From Pseudomonadota bacterium (GTDB lineage: Bacteria > Pseudomonadota > Gammaproteobacteria > Burkholderiales > Burkholderiaceae_B), in the NCBI GenBank assembly GCA_023387815.1, contig JAEWHK010000027.1:1-15323 (forward strand): a stretch of 15,323 nt of DNA. Reading direction: 5' to 3'. Shown here piece after piece: positions 6,267 through 13,305 of the stretch. The notes under the pieces were generated by a model. It was not told the DNA's origin and searched no databases. It saw only the letters and a program-made list of their open reading frames with translations. The position numbers were made by a program, and so were the translations under genes. Position 1 is the first letter of the stretch, and every line of letters begins with the position of its first letter.

Positions 6267-8129
6267 TCAGGCAATATCATCAAGCGTTTTGCCGGCAAGC
6301 GCATCGCGAATGCTTCTATCCATACGGCGCGCCGCAAAAGCCTCTGTGGATTTGGCCAGGCGGTCTGTGGCCTCGCGCCAATCGACGATATCGTCCGTGT
6401 CAGACAAGCCGGAAAGCGTTTCTATATGCGCCGTAATTTCCCGGATCTCATCTTCACTGAGCAAATCGCCGTCTTTTTCCAGTGCCGCTTTCACCGAATC
6501 TGCCAGTTGGCGGGCATCCACCTGCTGTTCGCGCAACATGCGCTGCTCTGCATCTTCACCAGCGTTCTGCATGCTTTCCTGCAGCATTGTGGTGATCTGT
6601 TCGTCAGTCAGGCCGTAGGAAGGTTTAACGGTGATTTCTGCCACTTTCCCTGTACTTTGCTCGGCAGCACTCACACTGAGCAGTCCGTCGGCATCAACCT
6701 GAAATGTGACCCGAATACGCGCGGCACCAGCCACCATGGGCGGAATTTCGCGCAGTTCGAAACGTGCCAAAGATCGGCAGTCGCTCACCAGATCGCGTTC
6801 ACCCTGCAGCACATGGATGCTCATGGCGGTCTGACCGTCTTTGTACGTCGTGAATTCCTGTGCTCTGGCTACCGGAATAGTACTGTTGCGCGGAATGATT
6901 TTTTCGACAAGGCCACCCATGGTTTCAAGGCCCAGGGAGAGCGGCGTGACATCGAGCAGCAGCCAGTCTTCGCCTGGAGCGCGATTGCCGGCCAGCAGAT
7001 GCGCCTGACGAGCCGCACCCAGGGCGACAACTTTGTCAGGATCCAGATCGGTCAGCGGCTGCTGGTCAAAGAATTCACGTACCCGGTTACGGATGACAGG
7101 CATGCGCGTGGCGCCGCCTACCAGTACCACGCCATTGATCTGCTGCGGCGTGAGATTGGCACTATGCAGGACTTCATCCACCAGCGCCAGACTCCGGTTG
7201 ACCAGATGGCGCGTAATGTTTTCAAAGTGATTTTGCGGGAACATCTGGTCGATGTTCAGTCCGCTTGAGAGCGACACCTCAAATGCCGACTTGCTGGTGC
7301 CCGACAGTTTTTCGCGCACCTGACGCGCCCGGGACAACAGAAGCCGACGGTCGGCCATGGAAAGCGTTTCCTGGCTGTGGTGCTTCATGATATCGGCAAC
7401 AATGGCCTCGTCAAAGTCGTCACCACCCAGCTGCGTATCGCCACCGGTAGCCACTACTTCAAAAACGCCCTGACTCAGACGCAGGATGGAGATATCAAAG
7501 GTTCCGCCGCCCAGGTCATACACGGCGAAAAGACCTTCCGATGCATTGTCCAGACCATAGGCAATGGCGGCGGCGGTGGGCTCATTGAGCAGGCGCAGCA
7601 CATTGAGTCCGGCCAGCTGTGCCGCGTCCCGCGTCGCCTGGCGCTGCGCATCATCAAAATAGGCAGGTACCGTAATCACAGCGCCGACAAGATCGTCACC
7701 CAGCACGTCTTCGGCACGCTGGCGCAGCTTGGCCAGTATCTGTGCAGACACCTCTACCGGTGTTTTCTCGCCCTGCCGGGTGCGTATGCGAACTGTTCCC
7801 TCACCTTCGGCAAACTCGTAAGGCAACTTCATGGTCACTGCTTCTTCATACGAGCGCCCCATCAATCGTTTGACAGACACCATGGTATTGAGCGGATCAC
7901 TATTTTGCTTGCGCACGGCAGGGTAGCCGATCTCCACGCCCTGGCCTTCCTGGTAATGCACCACGGAAGGAAGCAGCGTCCTGCCGTCTTCATCGGCCAG
8001 AACATCGGGAATACTGTTGCGAACCGCCGCGACCAGCGAATGGGTCGTGCCCAGGTCGATACCGACAGCAAAGCGGCGTTGATGGGGAACCGGAGAGTCT
8101 CCGGGTTCGGAAATCTGTAAGAGTGCCAT
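6267..8129 (-). CDS. hscA: Fe-S assembly chaperone HscA (Hsp70 family)
   Basis: HscA is the specialised Hsp70 that, stimulated by HscB, binds the LPPVK loop of IscU and promotes cluster transfer to target proteins. The protein has 620 residues (616 in E. coli). The ATPase domain shows the phosphate-1 loop DLGTTHS at about 25-31, LLNEPTAAA at about 180-188 and phosphate-2 DLGGGTFD at 205-212. The linker and start of the substrate-binding domain, LLLDVTPLSLGLE, lie near residues 390-405, followed by the helical lid. The N-terminal extension before RRFAVGIDLG is normal for HscA. The gene follows hscB with a 12-base gap. Long antisense frames inside it are coding shadows. Confidence 0.97.
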   Translation of the reverse strand: MALLQISEPGDSPVPHQRRFAVGIDLGTTHSLVAAVRNSIPDVLADEDGRTLLPSVVHYQEGQGVEIGYPAVRKQNSDPLNTMVSVKRLMGRSYEEAVTMKLPYEFAEGEGTVRIRTRQGEKTPVEVSAQILAKLRQRAEDVLGDDLVGAVITVPAYFDDAQRQATRDAAQLAGLNVLRLLNEPTAAAIAYGLDNASEGLFAVYDLGGGTFDISILRLSQGVFEVVATGGDTQLGGDDFDEAIVADIMKHHSQETLSMADRRLLLSRARQVREKLSGTSKSAFEVSLSSGLNIDQMFPQNHFENITRHLVNRSLALVDEVLHSANLTPQQINGVVLVGGATRMPVIRNRVREFFDQQPLTDLDPDKVVALGAARQAHLLAGNRAPGEDWLLLDVTPLSLGLETMGGLVEKIIPRNSTIPVARAQEFTTYKDGQTAMSIHVLQGERDLVSDCRSLARFELREIPPMVAGAARIRVTFQVDADGLLSVSAAEQSTGKVAEITVKPSYGLTDEQITTMLQESMQNAGEDAEQRMLREQQVDARQLADSVKAALEKDGDLLSEDEIREITAHIETLSGLSDTDDIVDWREATDRLAKSTEAFAARRMDRSIRDALAGKTLDDIA

Positions 8130-8141
8130 GCTTTTCAGGAA

Positions 8142-8669
8142 TTATCTTGTGGGACGCAATAACGACTTTGCGTCCTGATGAATTTTGGAGATGAACATGC
8201 CCTCGCGCACTTTCTGCGTGGCCGCCGGAATGTCTTTCTGTTCGTCTATCAGCGTTTCCAGCTCGCTGTACAGCGCAGATTCGGCCTGCTCCAGCGACTG
8301 CATAAAATCGGTCACCCGTTGCGGATCGGGATTCTCACGCAGTGCATCGAGTTCTTCATGCCACTCCATTTGCGCCATCAGAAACTGCGGCGCCATGGCA
8401 GTATTGTTTTCTGCACCCACGTCGGCCCCTGCCAGTTCGCAAAGATAGCGCGCCCGGTTCAGGGGATTTTTCAGGACATGGTAGGCTTCGTTGATGCGTG
8501 ATGACCACTGCATGGCCACCCTTTTTTCGGCAGCCGATGCGGTAGAAAAACGATCCGGATGGACGCGGGCAGAAACCGTTTTCCATGCCTGATCCAGTTC
8601 AGGCACGGAAAGCGCGAATTGCTGAGGAAGTCCGAATAATGCGAAATGGGATGCCGCCGTTTCTGTCAC
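8142..8669 (-). CDS. hscB: Fe-S co-chaperone HscB (J-domain protein)
   Basis: HscB is the J-protein that delivers IscU to HscA and stimulates its ATPase. The 175-residue length fits (171 in E. coli). The N-terminal J domain carries the invariant HPD at residues 37-39 (ARVHPDRF), followed by NEAYHVLKNPLNRARYLCEL. The C-terminal three-helix bundle that binds IscU covers about residues 90-170. The start is GTG at 8669, two bases after the iscA stop, so translational coupling is likely. The usual N-terminal sequence HFALFGLP supports this start. Confidence 0.95.
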   Translation of the reverse strand: MTETAASHFALFGLPQQFALSVPELDQAWKTVSARVHPDRFSTASAAEKRVAMQWSSRINEAYHVLKNPLNRARYLCELAGADVGAENNTAMAPQFLMAQMEWHEELDALRENPDPQRVTDFMQSLEQAESALYSELETLIDEQKDIPAATQKVREGMFISKIHQDAKSLLRPTR

Positions 8670-8671
8670 GC

Positions 8672-8995
8672 TTACACCGTAAATGATTCGCCACAGCCGC
8701 AGCTGGCTTTCTCATTGGGATTGGTGAATTTGAATCCTTCGTTCAATCCTTCACGGGCGTAATCGAGCTGTGTGCCATCGATATAAGGCAGGCTTTTTGC
8801 GTCAACGAATACCTTCACGCCGTGGCTTTCAAAGACCTGATCGGCATTGTCGGCTTCGTCGACATATTCCAGTTTATAGGCCATACCAGAACAACCGGTG
8901 GTACGCACCCCAAGGCGCAGGCCAATCCCCTTCCCTCGTTTCTGGAGGTAGCGATCAATGTGCTGCGCCGCTTTCGGAGTCAGGGTAATTGCCAT
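8672..8995 (-). CDS. iscA: A-type Fe-S scaffold/carrier IscA
   Basis: IscA is an A-type carrier that receives Fe-S clusters and passes them to apo-proteins. The start is ATG at 8995, giving 107 residues (MAITLTPKAAQHIDRYL), which matches the family; the frame is open further upstream, but that part overlaps iscU. The three conserved cysteines are C35 (TTGCSGMAY) and C99/C101 (ASCGCGESF). The gene begins five bases after the iscU stop and ends two bases before hscB. Confidence 0.96.
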   Translation of the reverse strand: MAITLTPKAAQHIDRYLQKRGKGIGLRLGVRTTGCSGMAYKLEYVDEADNADQVFESHGVKVFVDAKSLPYIDGTQLDYAREGLNEGFKFTNPNEKASCGCGESFTV

Positions 8996-9000
8996 AATGC

Positions 9001-9384
9001 TCAAACCGTATGTTTTTCTTTGTAATCCTGAACCGCTGCCTTGATGGCATCTTCGGCCAGAATGGAACAGTGAATTTTTACGGGAGGCAATGCCAGTTCT
9101 TCGGCGATCTGCTTGTTGCGGATATCCAGAGCCTGATCCAGTGTTTTGCCTTTGACCCACTCGGTCACCAGCGAACTGGATGCAATAGCCGAACCACAAC
9201 CATAGGTTTTGAATCGCGCATCTTCAATGACGCCTTCCTTGTTCACCTTGATCTGCAGCTTCATGACATCGCCACAGGCGGGCGCGCCAACCATACCGGT
9301 ACCTACAGACTCATCGCCCTTTTCAAAGGAACCGACGTTACGTGGATTTTCATAGTGATCAAGAACTTTATTGCTGTATGCCAT
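9001..9384 (-). CDS. iscU: Fe-S cluster assembly scaffold IscU
   Basis: IscU is the scaffold on which [2Fe-2S] and [4Fe-4S] clusters are built from IscS-derived sulfur. The start is ATG at 9384, preceded by a strong AGGAG about nine bases upstream, giving 127 residues as in E. coli (128). Cluster ligands C37 (GAPACGD), C63 (YGCGSAIASS) and C106 are present, as is the HscA recognition motif LPPVK followed by IHCS at about 99-107. The longer open frame upstream is not used. Confidence 0.97.
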   Translation of the reverse strand: MAYSNKVLDHYENPRNVGSFEKGDESVGTGMVGAPACGDVMKLQIKVNKEGVIEDARFKTYGCGSAIASSSLVTEWVKGKTLDQALDIRNKQIAEELALPPVKIHCSILAEDAIKAAVQDYKEKHTV

Positions 9385-9404
9385 GATAATTTCTCCTGAA
9401 ACTG

Positions 9405-10616
9405 TTAATGCGCAGCCCACTGAACACTGTTCAGATCGATGCCTTCCTTGGCCATTTCCCAAAGCGGAGACATATCGCGCAGTTTGTCGACACGTGATTT
9501 GATCAGCTCGACAGCGTAATCGATTTCTTCCTCTGTCGTGAAGCGTCCGATGGTAAAGCGAATGGAACTGTGAGCCAGTTCATCGTTGCGGCCCAGGGCG
9601 CGCAGCACGTATGAGGGTTCAAGACTGGCAGAGGTACAGGCAGAGCCACTGGAAACCGCCAGTTCCTTGATCGCCATGATCAGCGATTCGCCTTCAACGT
9701 AATTGAAGCTCACGTTCAGATTATGCGGTACGCGTTTGTCCATATCCCCATTCAGATACACTTCTTCGATGCTGGACAAGCCGTTCCACAACCGATCGCG
9801 CAGAGCACGGATGCGTTCATTTTCCGCATGGCCTTTTTCCTTGGCCAGACGGAAGGCTTCGCCCATGCCGACAATCTGATGTGTCGCCAGTGTGCCTGAA
9901 CGGAAACCACGTTCATGACCGCCACCGTGGATTTGCGCTTCGATACGAATACGCGGTTTGCGACGGATGTACAGGGCACCAATTCCTTTGGGGCCGTAAG
10001 TTTTATGTGCAGAAAACGACATGAGATCCACTTTCAGCGTGGACAGATCGATATCTACCTTGCCCGTGGCCTGTGCCGCGTCTACGTGGAAAATAATGCC
10101 TTTTTCACGACAGAGTTCACCAATGGCAGGAATATCCTGAATGACCCCAATTTCGTTATTCACGTACATAACGGAAATCAGCGTCGTGTCGGGGCGAATC
10201 GCTGCTTTGAGCGTTTCCATGTCGAGCAGACCGTTTTCCTGCACATTCAGGTAGGTCACTTCAAAACCCTGGCGCTCCATTTCGCGCATGGTGTCCAGCA
10301 CTGCCTTGTGTTCTGTTTTTACGGTGATCAGATGTTTGCCGCGTTCCTTGTAGAAATTGGCTGCACCTTTGATGGCCAGGTTATTGGATTCCGTAGCGCC
10401 AGAGGTCCATACGATTTCGCGAGGATCGGCGTTGACCAGGTCTGCGACCTGCTTGCGGGCATTCTCGACGGCTTCTTCTGCACTCCAGCCGAACGCATGG
10501 CTGCGGGAGGCCGGATTTCCAAATTCTTCGTAAAGCCATGGCACCATTTTCTCAACTACCTCAGGGTCAACCGGGGTGGTTGCTGAATAGTCCAGATAAA
10601 CGGGTAATTTACGCAT
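9405..10616 (-). CDS. iscS: Cysteine desulfurase IscS
   Basis: IscS is a PLP enzyme that converts cysteine to alanine and a persulfide. It supplies sulfur to IscU and, in many bacteria, to tRNA thiolation. The start is ATG at 10616, because GGAG lies six bases upstream; a GTG four codons earlier overlaps that Shine-Dalgarno. The protein then has 403 residues (404 in E. coli). The PLP lysine is K205 (SFSAHKTYGPKG) and the persulfide cysteine is C327 (SGSACTSAS). The typical C-terminal IscU-binding tail (SPLWEMAKEGIDLN) is present. The gene follows iscR after 15 bases and precedes iscU by 20. Confidence 0.97.
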   Translation of the reverse strand: MRKLPVYLDYSATTPVDPEVVEKMVPWLYEEFGNPASRSHAFGWSAEEAVENARKQVADLVNADPREIVWTSGATESNNLAIKGAANFYKERGKHLITVKTEHKAVLDTMREMERQGFEVTYLNVQENGLLDMETLKAAIRPDTTLISVMYVNNEIGVIQDIPAIGELCREKGIIFHVDAAQATGKVDIDLSTLKVDLMSFSAHKTYGPKGIGALYIRRKPRIRIEAQIHGGGHERGFRSGTLATHQIVGMGEAFRLAKEKGHAENERIRALRDRLWNGLSSIEEVYLNGDMDKRVPHNLNVSFNYVEGESLIMAIKELAVSSGSACTSASLEPSYVLRALGRNDELAHSSIRFTIGRFTTEEEIDYAVELIKSRVDKLRDMSPLWEMAKEGIDLNSVQWAAH

Positions 10617-10631
10617 TCTATACTCCACTGT

Positions 10632-11135
10632 TTAAGCGATAACGGATGCCAGGGCATCAGGTGTTTTTTTCATTTGTACTACCGGGGCATCAGACTGATG
10701 TTCAAGCTGGCGCATACGCTGTTGATCAACCAGATCCTGCAGCGATACCGAGTCCAGATAATCTACGACAGTCCGGTTCAGTCGAGTCCATAAATCATGC
10801 GTCATACATTTCCCACTAAGCGCACCATTCTTGCCGGTAGAACAGTCCGTTTTGCTGCCACAGCTGGTGGCATCAATGGGTTCATCGACCGCAAAAATAA
10901 TGTCGGCAATGGTAATTTCACGGGCAAACTTTGCCAGCGTATAGCCACCGCCCGGGCCGCGCACGCTGTCCACCAGTTCATGCCGACGCAGCTTTCCAAA
11001 CAGCTGCTCCAGGTAAGACAGGGAAATATTCTGACGCTCGCTGATTGCCGCAAGCGTGATGGGCCCTGAATTCTGGCGTAGGGCGAGATCAATCATGGCG
11101 GTTACAGCAAAACGACCTTTTGTAGTAAGACGCAT
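10632..11135 (-). CDS. iscR: Fe-S-sensing Rrf2 regulator IscR
   Basis: IscR is a [2Fe-2S] winged-helix repressor/activator; in its holo form it represses the isc operon. The protein has 167 residues. The DNA-binding part begins MRLTTKGRFAVTAMIDLA and contains SLSYLEQLFGKLRRH and VRGPGGGY (wing). Cluster ligands are C92, C98, C110 and H113. The C98-C110 spacer has eleven residues against five in E. coli; a longer spacer here also occurs in Burkholderiales. The C-terminus (SLQDLVDQQRMRQLEHQSD) is typical of the group. AAAGGA about seven bases before the ATG is a good ribosome binding site. A type-1 IscR operator overlaps its promoter. Confidence 0.96.
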   Translation of the reverse strand: MRLTTKGRFAVTAMIDLALRQNSGPITLAAISERQNISLSYLEQLFGKLRRHELVDSVRGPGGGYTLAKFAREITIADIIFAVDEPIDATSCGSKTDCSTGKNGALSGKCMTHDLWTRLNRTVVDYLDSVSLQDLVDQQRMRQLEHQSDAPVVQMKKTPDALASVIA

Positions 11136-11152
11136 AGCGAATCCTTTGCCAA

Positions 11153-11178
11153 TAAACTGAGTAATTTAGTCAAGTATA
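11153..11178 (-). promoter_or_regulatory. isc operon promoter -10 with type-1 IscR operator
   Basis: Read on the - strand, the sequence from 11177 to 11153 has half-sites ATACTTGACT and TTACTCAG around AAA. It agrees with the E. coli type-1 IscR consensus at about 21 of 25 positions by my hand alignment. It overlaps the extended -10 element TGCTATACT (TATACT at 11173-11178). Holo-IscR bound here would block RNA polymerase, as in E. coli autoregulation. The -35 is poor, as is common for regulated promoters. The leader to the iscR ATG is about 30 bases. Confidence 0.75.
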
Positions 11179-11185
11179 GCAAATT

Positions 11186-11204
11186 CCCCAGTAAATTACT
11201 AGGG
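11186..11204. promoter_or_regulatory. Second palindromic element in the isc promoter
   Basis: CCCCAGTAA (11186-11194) and TTACTAGGG (11196-11204) form a 9-1-9 inverted repeat with eight of nine positions pairing. It lies just upstream of the type-1 operator, over the expected -35 region. E. coli PiscR also carries more than one IscR site, so this may be a second, divergent one. It could equally belong to another regulator. Confidence 0.45.
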
Positions 11205-11406
11205 ATTTCTGCAATGCAAAAAACAGGGGGAATTTCTGGCGGGACTTATGGGAGGACTCTGATACTCCCGTATCCCATGTGTTGCGAGTTCTTATGCGAC
11301 ACGCGATGGGATGAGTCACCAGATTGGGATGTTGTGTCACAGGCACAACCGGGATGGTCTGCCGACACATTGACTGATGACTAAGCGGGCTTCCGGACTA
11401 AAAGGG

Positions 11407-11904
11407 CTAGGCAGCCTGATATTGCTTGACGCGCTTGCTGATTATCTCAAAAACGCCCTGACAGGCGTCTTCCAGGTAGTCGAGCATACGAGTGAAGCTG
11501 TCCAGGCCCCCGTAATAGGGATCCGGTACGGTCGCCTCTTCGTAATCGTTCGCAAAACGCATCAGAAGCATCAGCTTGTGCTGCTGCGGCTTGGGACAGA
11601 TCTGCTGCAAATACGACAGATTATCCCAGTCCATGGCCAGAATGAGGTCAAATTCCTTGAAATCATTCGGCGTCACCTGGCGTGCACGGCATTGTGAAAT
11701 GTCGTAACCGCGCTTGCGCGAAACCAGCTGAGCACGCCCATCCGGTGGATCACCAATATGGTAGTCCTGAGTCCCGGCCGAGTCCGTCGTGATGGAGTCC
11801 TGCAGCCCAGCCTCTTCGACAAGGCGACGAAAGACCCCCTCCGCTGCGGGAGAGCGACAGATACTGCCCATACATACAAATAGAACTTTAGTGACCATAG
11901 CCAT
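11407..11904 (-). CDS. Low-molecular-weight protein tyrosine phosphatase
   Basis: This 165-residue cytoplasmic phosphatase removes phosphate from phosphotyrosine, or from an unknown low-molecular-weight substrate. The P-loop is at residues 11-19, CMGSICRSP, with nucleophile C11 and R17. The general acid is D128 in VPDPYYGG. The family P-loop normally reads CxGNxCRSP; here the Asn is Ser (residue 14), the one deviation from the motif. No Shine-Dalgarno is obvious, and the alternative start at 11898 (MVTKVLFVC) is equally family-like. The position directly upstream of iscR is shared with other Burkholderiales, but a functional link to Fe-S metabolism is not established. A promoter candidate lies at 11961-11988. 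Confidence 0.92.
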   Translation of the reverse strand: MAMVTKVLFVCMGSICRSPAAEGVFRRLVEEAGLQDSITTDSAGTQDYHIGDPPDGRAQLVSRKRGYDISQCRARQVTPNDFKEFDLILAMDWDNLSYLQQICPKPQQHKLMLLMRFANDYEEATVPDPYYGGLDSFTRMLDYLEDACQGVFEIISKRVKQYQAA

Positions 11905-11960
11905 ATAGTGTGATGGAAAACCCTAAGAAAGGCAAGAAATATTTATGTTCCGATGTGAGT

Positions 11961-11988
11961 TATATAGCGATTTTTTCTTAATAATCAA
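11961..11988 (-). promoter_or_regulatory. Candidate promoter for the LMW phosphatase gene
   Basis: On the - strand, TTGATT (11983-11988) is followed after 16 bases by TATATA (11961-11966) in a very AT-rich stretch. Transcription would begin near 11954 and leave a leader of about 50 bases before the phosphatase start. Confidence 0.45.
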
Positions 11989-12080
11989 GATGCTAAGAAC
12001 CATGGACTGAATCACGTGGGTGATACTTAAATCATACACGCTTTAATTTCAAGTGAAAATAGCAAAACGCCAAATTTTTA

Positions 12081-12153
12081 GTGCAGAGCACAACAGCGAC
12101 GCATTTTGTGCACCATTAAGGTGCAATGCGTGACGTCTGTTGTTGCAATGCAC
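12081..12153. repeat. 73-bp imperfect inverted repeat (long stem-loop) with repeated TGCA motifs
   Basis: From the outside in, these arms pair: GTGCA (12081-12085) with TGCAC (12149-12153); GCA (12088-12090) with TGC (12144-12146); CAACAG (12091-12096) with CTGTTG (12137-12142); ACGCAT (12099-12104) with ATGCGT (12126-12131); TGCACC (12109-12114) with GGTGCA (12120-12125). The loop is ATTAA. That makes 26 base pairs interrupted by small asymmetric bulges. TGCA occurs five times, and TGCAATGC is directly repeated 22 bases apart (12122-12129, 12144-12151). There is no adjoining T tract on either strand, so a simple terminator is unlikely. It may be a structured RNA element, an operator array or a remnant of a small palindromic repeat family. 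Confidence 0.65.
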
Positions 12154-12206
12154 ACCAGAACCGCAAGCCGGCCTGTCAAATCACTTCTTCGAAAGCCAGA
12201 AACTGG

Positions 12207-13202
12207 TCAGACTGTCGCTTCGGAGAAGATAGGTGCCGTCAGTGCCAGAGACTTGAGCCTTGTTGGAATATCAAAGATGCGTGATGTGATCATGAGCTCA
12301 TCCACGCCTGTGGTACTGATGAATTGCTGCAGGCCGTGTCGGACTGTCTCGGGCGAGCCCACCATCGAATAAGCCAGCTTCTGCTCTACCCCTGCCTTTT
12401 CCATCGGCGTAATCAGCGCATCCAGGTCCCTGACCGGCGGCGGCATTTTTCCGGGTTTGCCCCGGAACAACTGAACGGACGCCAGCTGCATGGAAGTGAA
12501 GTGATAGCGGGCCTCTTCATCGGTATCAGCCGCAATCACGTTCACACAGGCCATGGCATAGGGTTTCTCCAGATACGCCGAAGGCTGGAAGCGAGCCCGA
12601 TAGATTGATAGCGCAGGCATGAGATCAGTCGGCGCAAAGTGCGAAGCAAAAGCAAATGGCAAACCCAGATGCGCCGCCAGTTGCGCACTGTACAGACTGG
12701 AGCCCAGAAGCCAGAGCGGCACACGCAATCCTGCGCCAGGCACGGCACGGACAGCCTGTCCTGGCCGAACCTCTTCGAAATACTCACGCAATTCCTGCAC
12801 ATCTTCCGGAAAACGCTCTGCTGCAGCATGAATATCGCGGCGAAGCGCTCGTGCCGTTGTCATATCTGTTCCCGGCGCCCTGCCCAGACCAAGATCGATG
12901 CGGTCCGGGTACAGCGATGCCAGGGTCCCGAACTGCTCTGCAATGACCAGAGGCGAATGATTGGGGAGCATGACACCGCCGGAACCGACACGGATACGCT
13001 CGGTGCCGCCGGCAATAAAACCGAGAGCCACCGAGGTCGCCGCACTGGCTATGCCCGGCATATTGTGATGTTCGGCCATCCAGAAACGACGATATCCCAG
13101 GTTCTCTGCTGTCTGAGCCAGTTTGAGGGAATGACGCAAGGCGTCTCCGGTAGTTTCGCCTTCATTGACGGGGGACAGATCGAGTACGGAAAAAGGAATC
13201 AC
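12207..13202 (-). CDS. Luciferase-like flavin-dependent oxidoreductase (LLM family, YhbW-like)
   Basis: This 331-residue member of the bacterial luciferase-like monooxygenase superfamily is expected to use FMN or F420-type flavin chemistry. Its substrate is unknown. The N-terminus IPFSVLDLSPV, the segment FWMAEHHNMPGIASAATSV, SGGVMLPNHSPLVIAEQFGTL and DLGLGRAPGTD are typical of the YhbW-like single-component subgroup. The start is GTG at 13202, with GAGG close upstream and the family-typical N-terminus. The frame stays open to a TTG at 13235, which would add an atypical 11 residues. It occupies the place where rplS usually follows trmD and has its own promoter, so it is probably not part of the ribosomal operon. 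Confidence 0.88.
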   Translation of the reverse strand: MIPFSVLDLSPVNEGETTGDALRHSLKLAQTAENLGYRRFWMAEHHNMPGIASAATSVALGFIAGGTERIRVGSGGVMLPNHSPLVIAEQFGTLASLYPDRIDLGLGRAPGTDMTTARALRRDIHAAAERFPEDVQELREYFEEVRPGQAVRAVPGAGLRVPLWLLGSSLYSAQLAAHLGLPFAFASHFAPTDLMPALSIYRARFQPSAYLEKPYAMACVNVIAADTDEEARYHFTSMQLASVQLFRGKPGKMPPPVRDLDALITPMEKAGVEQKLAYSMVGSPETVRHGLQQFISTTGVDELMITSRIFDIPTRLKSLALTAPIFSEATV

Positions 13203-13237
13203 AAGGGCCTCACAAGCAATTAATTGACTAAGCAATA

Positions 13238-13266
13238 ATAATACCGCCAGTAATAAGCCAAAGCAA
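13238..13266 (-). promoter_or_regulatory. Promoter for the flavin oxidoreductase gene
   Basis: On the - strand, TTGCTT (13261-13266) and TATTAT (13238-13243) are separated by exactly 17 bases. The start site would fall near 13231, about 30 bases before the GTG. The -35 overlaps the T-rich tail of the trmD terminator. Confidence 0.6.
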
Positions 13267-13291
13267 AAACCCTGTCGGCTTCCCCAGAGTT
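13264..13291 (-). terminator. Intrinsic terminator after trmD
   Basis: Read on the - strand, AACTCTG (13291-13285) pairs with CAGGGTT (13274-13268), with one wobble pair. A ten-base loop containing a possible GG/CC inner pair lies between them, and the stem runs directly into a T5 stretch (13269-13265). It lies 15 bases after the trmD stop and would end the rimM-trmD transcript. Confidence 0.65.
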
Positions 13292-13305
13292 AATGGTTGG
13301 TCTGC

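Larger units (their letters stand above)
11136..11406. other. Intergenic region between the LMW phosphatase gene and iscR
   Basis: The iscR-proximal 70 bases hold the IscR-controlled promoter. The rest has no convincing ORF. It contains GGGATG three times (near 11288-11355) and a small hairpin, GTTGTG (11331-11336) with CACAAC (11344-11349). An imperfect longer hairpin lies near 11274-11312, with CCCAT and GTGT arms. None has a T tract, so termination of the phosphatase gene is unclear and some read-through into iscR is possible. Confidence 0.4.
11905..12206. other. 302-bp AT-rich intergenic region with a large inverted repeat
   Basis: No protein-coding ORF is convincing here. The phosphatase-proximal half (11905-12080) is AT-rich and holds a - strand promoter candidate. 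The distal half holds the inverted repeat at 12081-12153. A further stem, CTTCTTCGAA (12184-12193) with TTCGGAGAAG (12219-12228), straddles the stop codon of the flavin oxidoreductase gene and encloses a small CCAG-AAA-CTGG hairpin (12196-12206). The region is therefore structured well beyond a simple spacer. Confidence 0.5.

Noticed and set aside
6159..7268. Long + strand open frame (369 codons) opposite fdx and hscA
   Set aside because: It is antisense to two clearly conserved genes. Its composition reflects the codon bias of hscA, and it spans the fdx-hscA junction with no recognisable domain.
9915..10586. 223-codon + strand frame opposite iscS
   Set aside because: It is antisense to a fully conserved cysteine desulfurase and shows no independent features.
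11170..11370. 66-codon - strand ORF overlapping the isc promoter
   Set aside because: It runs through the IscR operator and promoter, lacks a ribosome binding site and has an unprotein-like composition.
12106..12372. 88-codon + strand ORF over the inverted repeat
   Set aside because: It crosses the stem-loop and the 3' end of the flavin oxidoreductase gene, with no supporting start signal.
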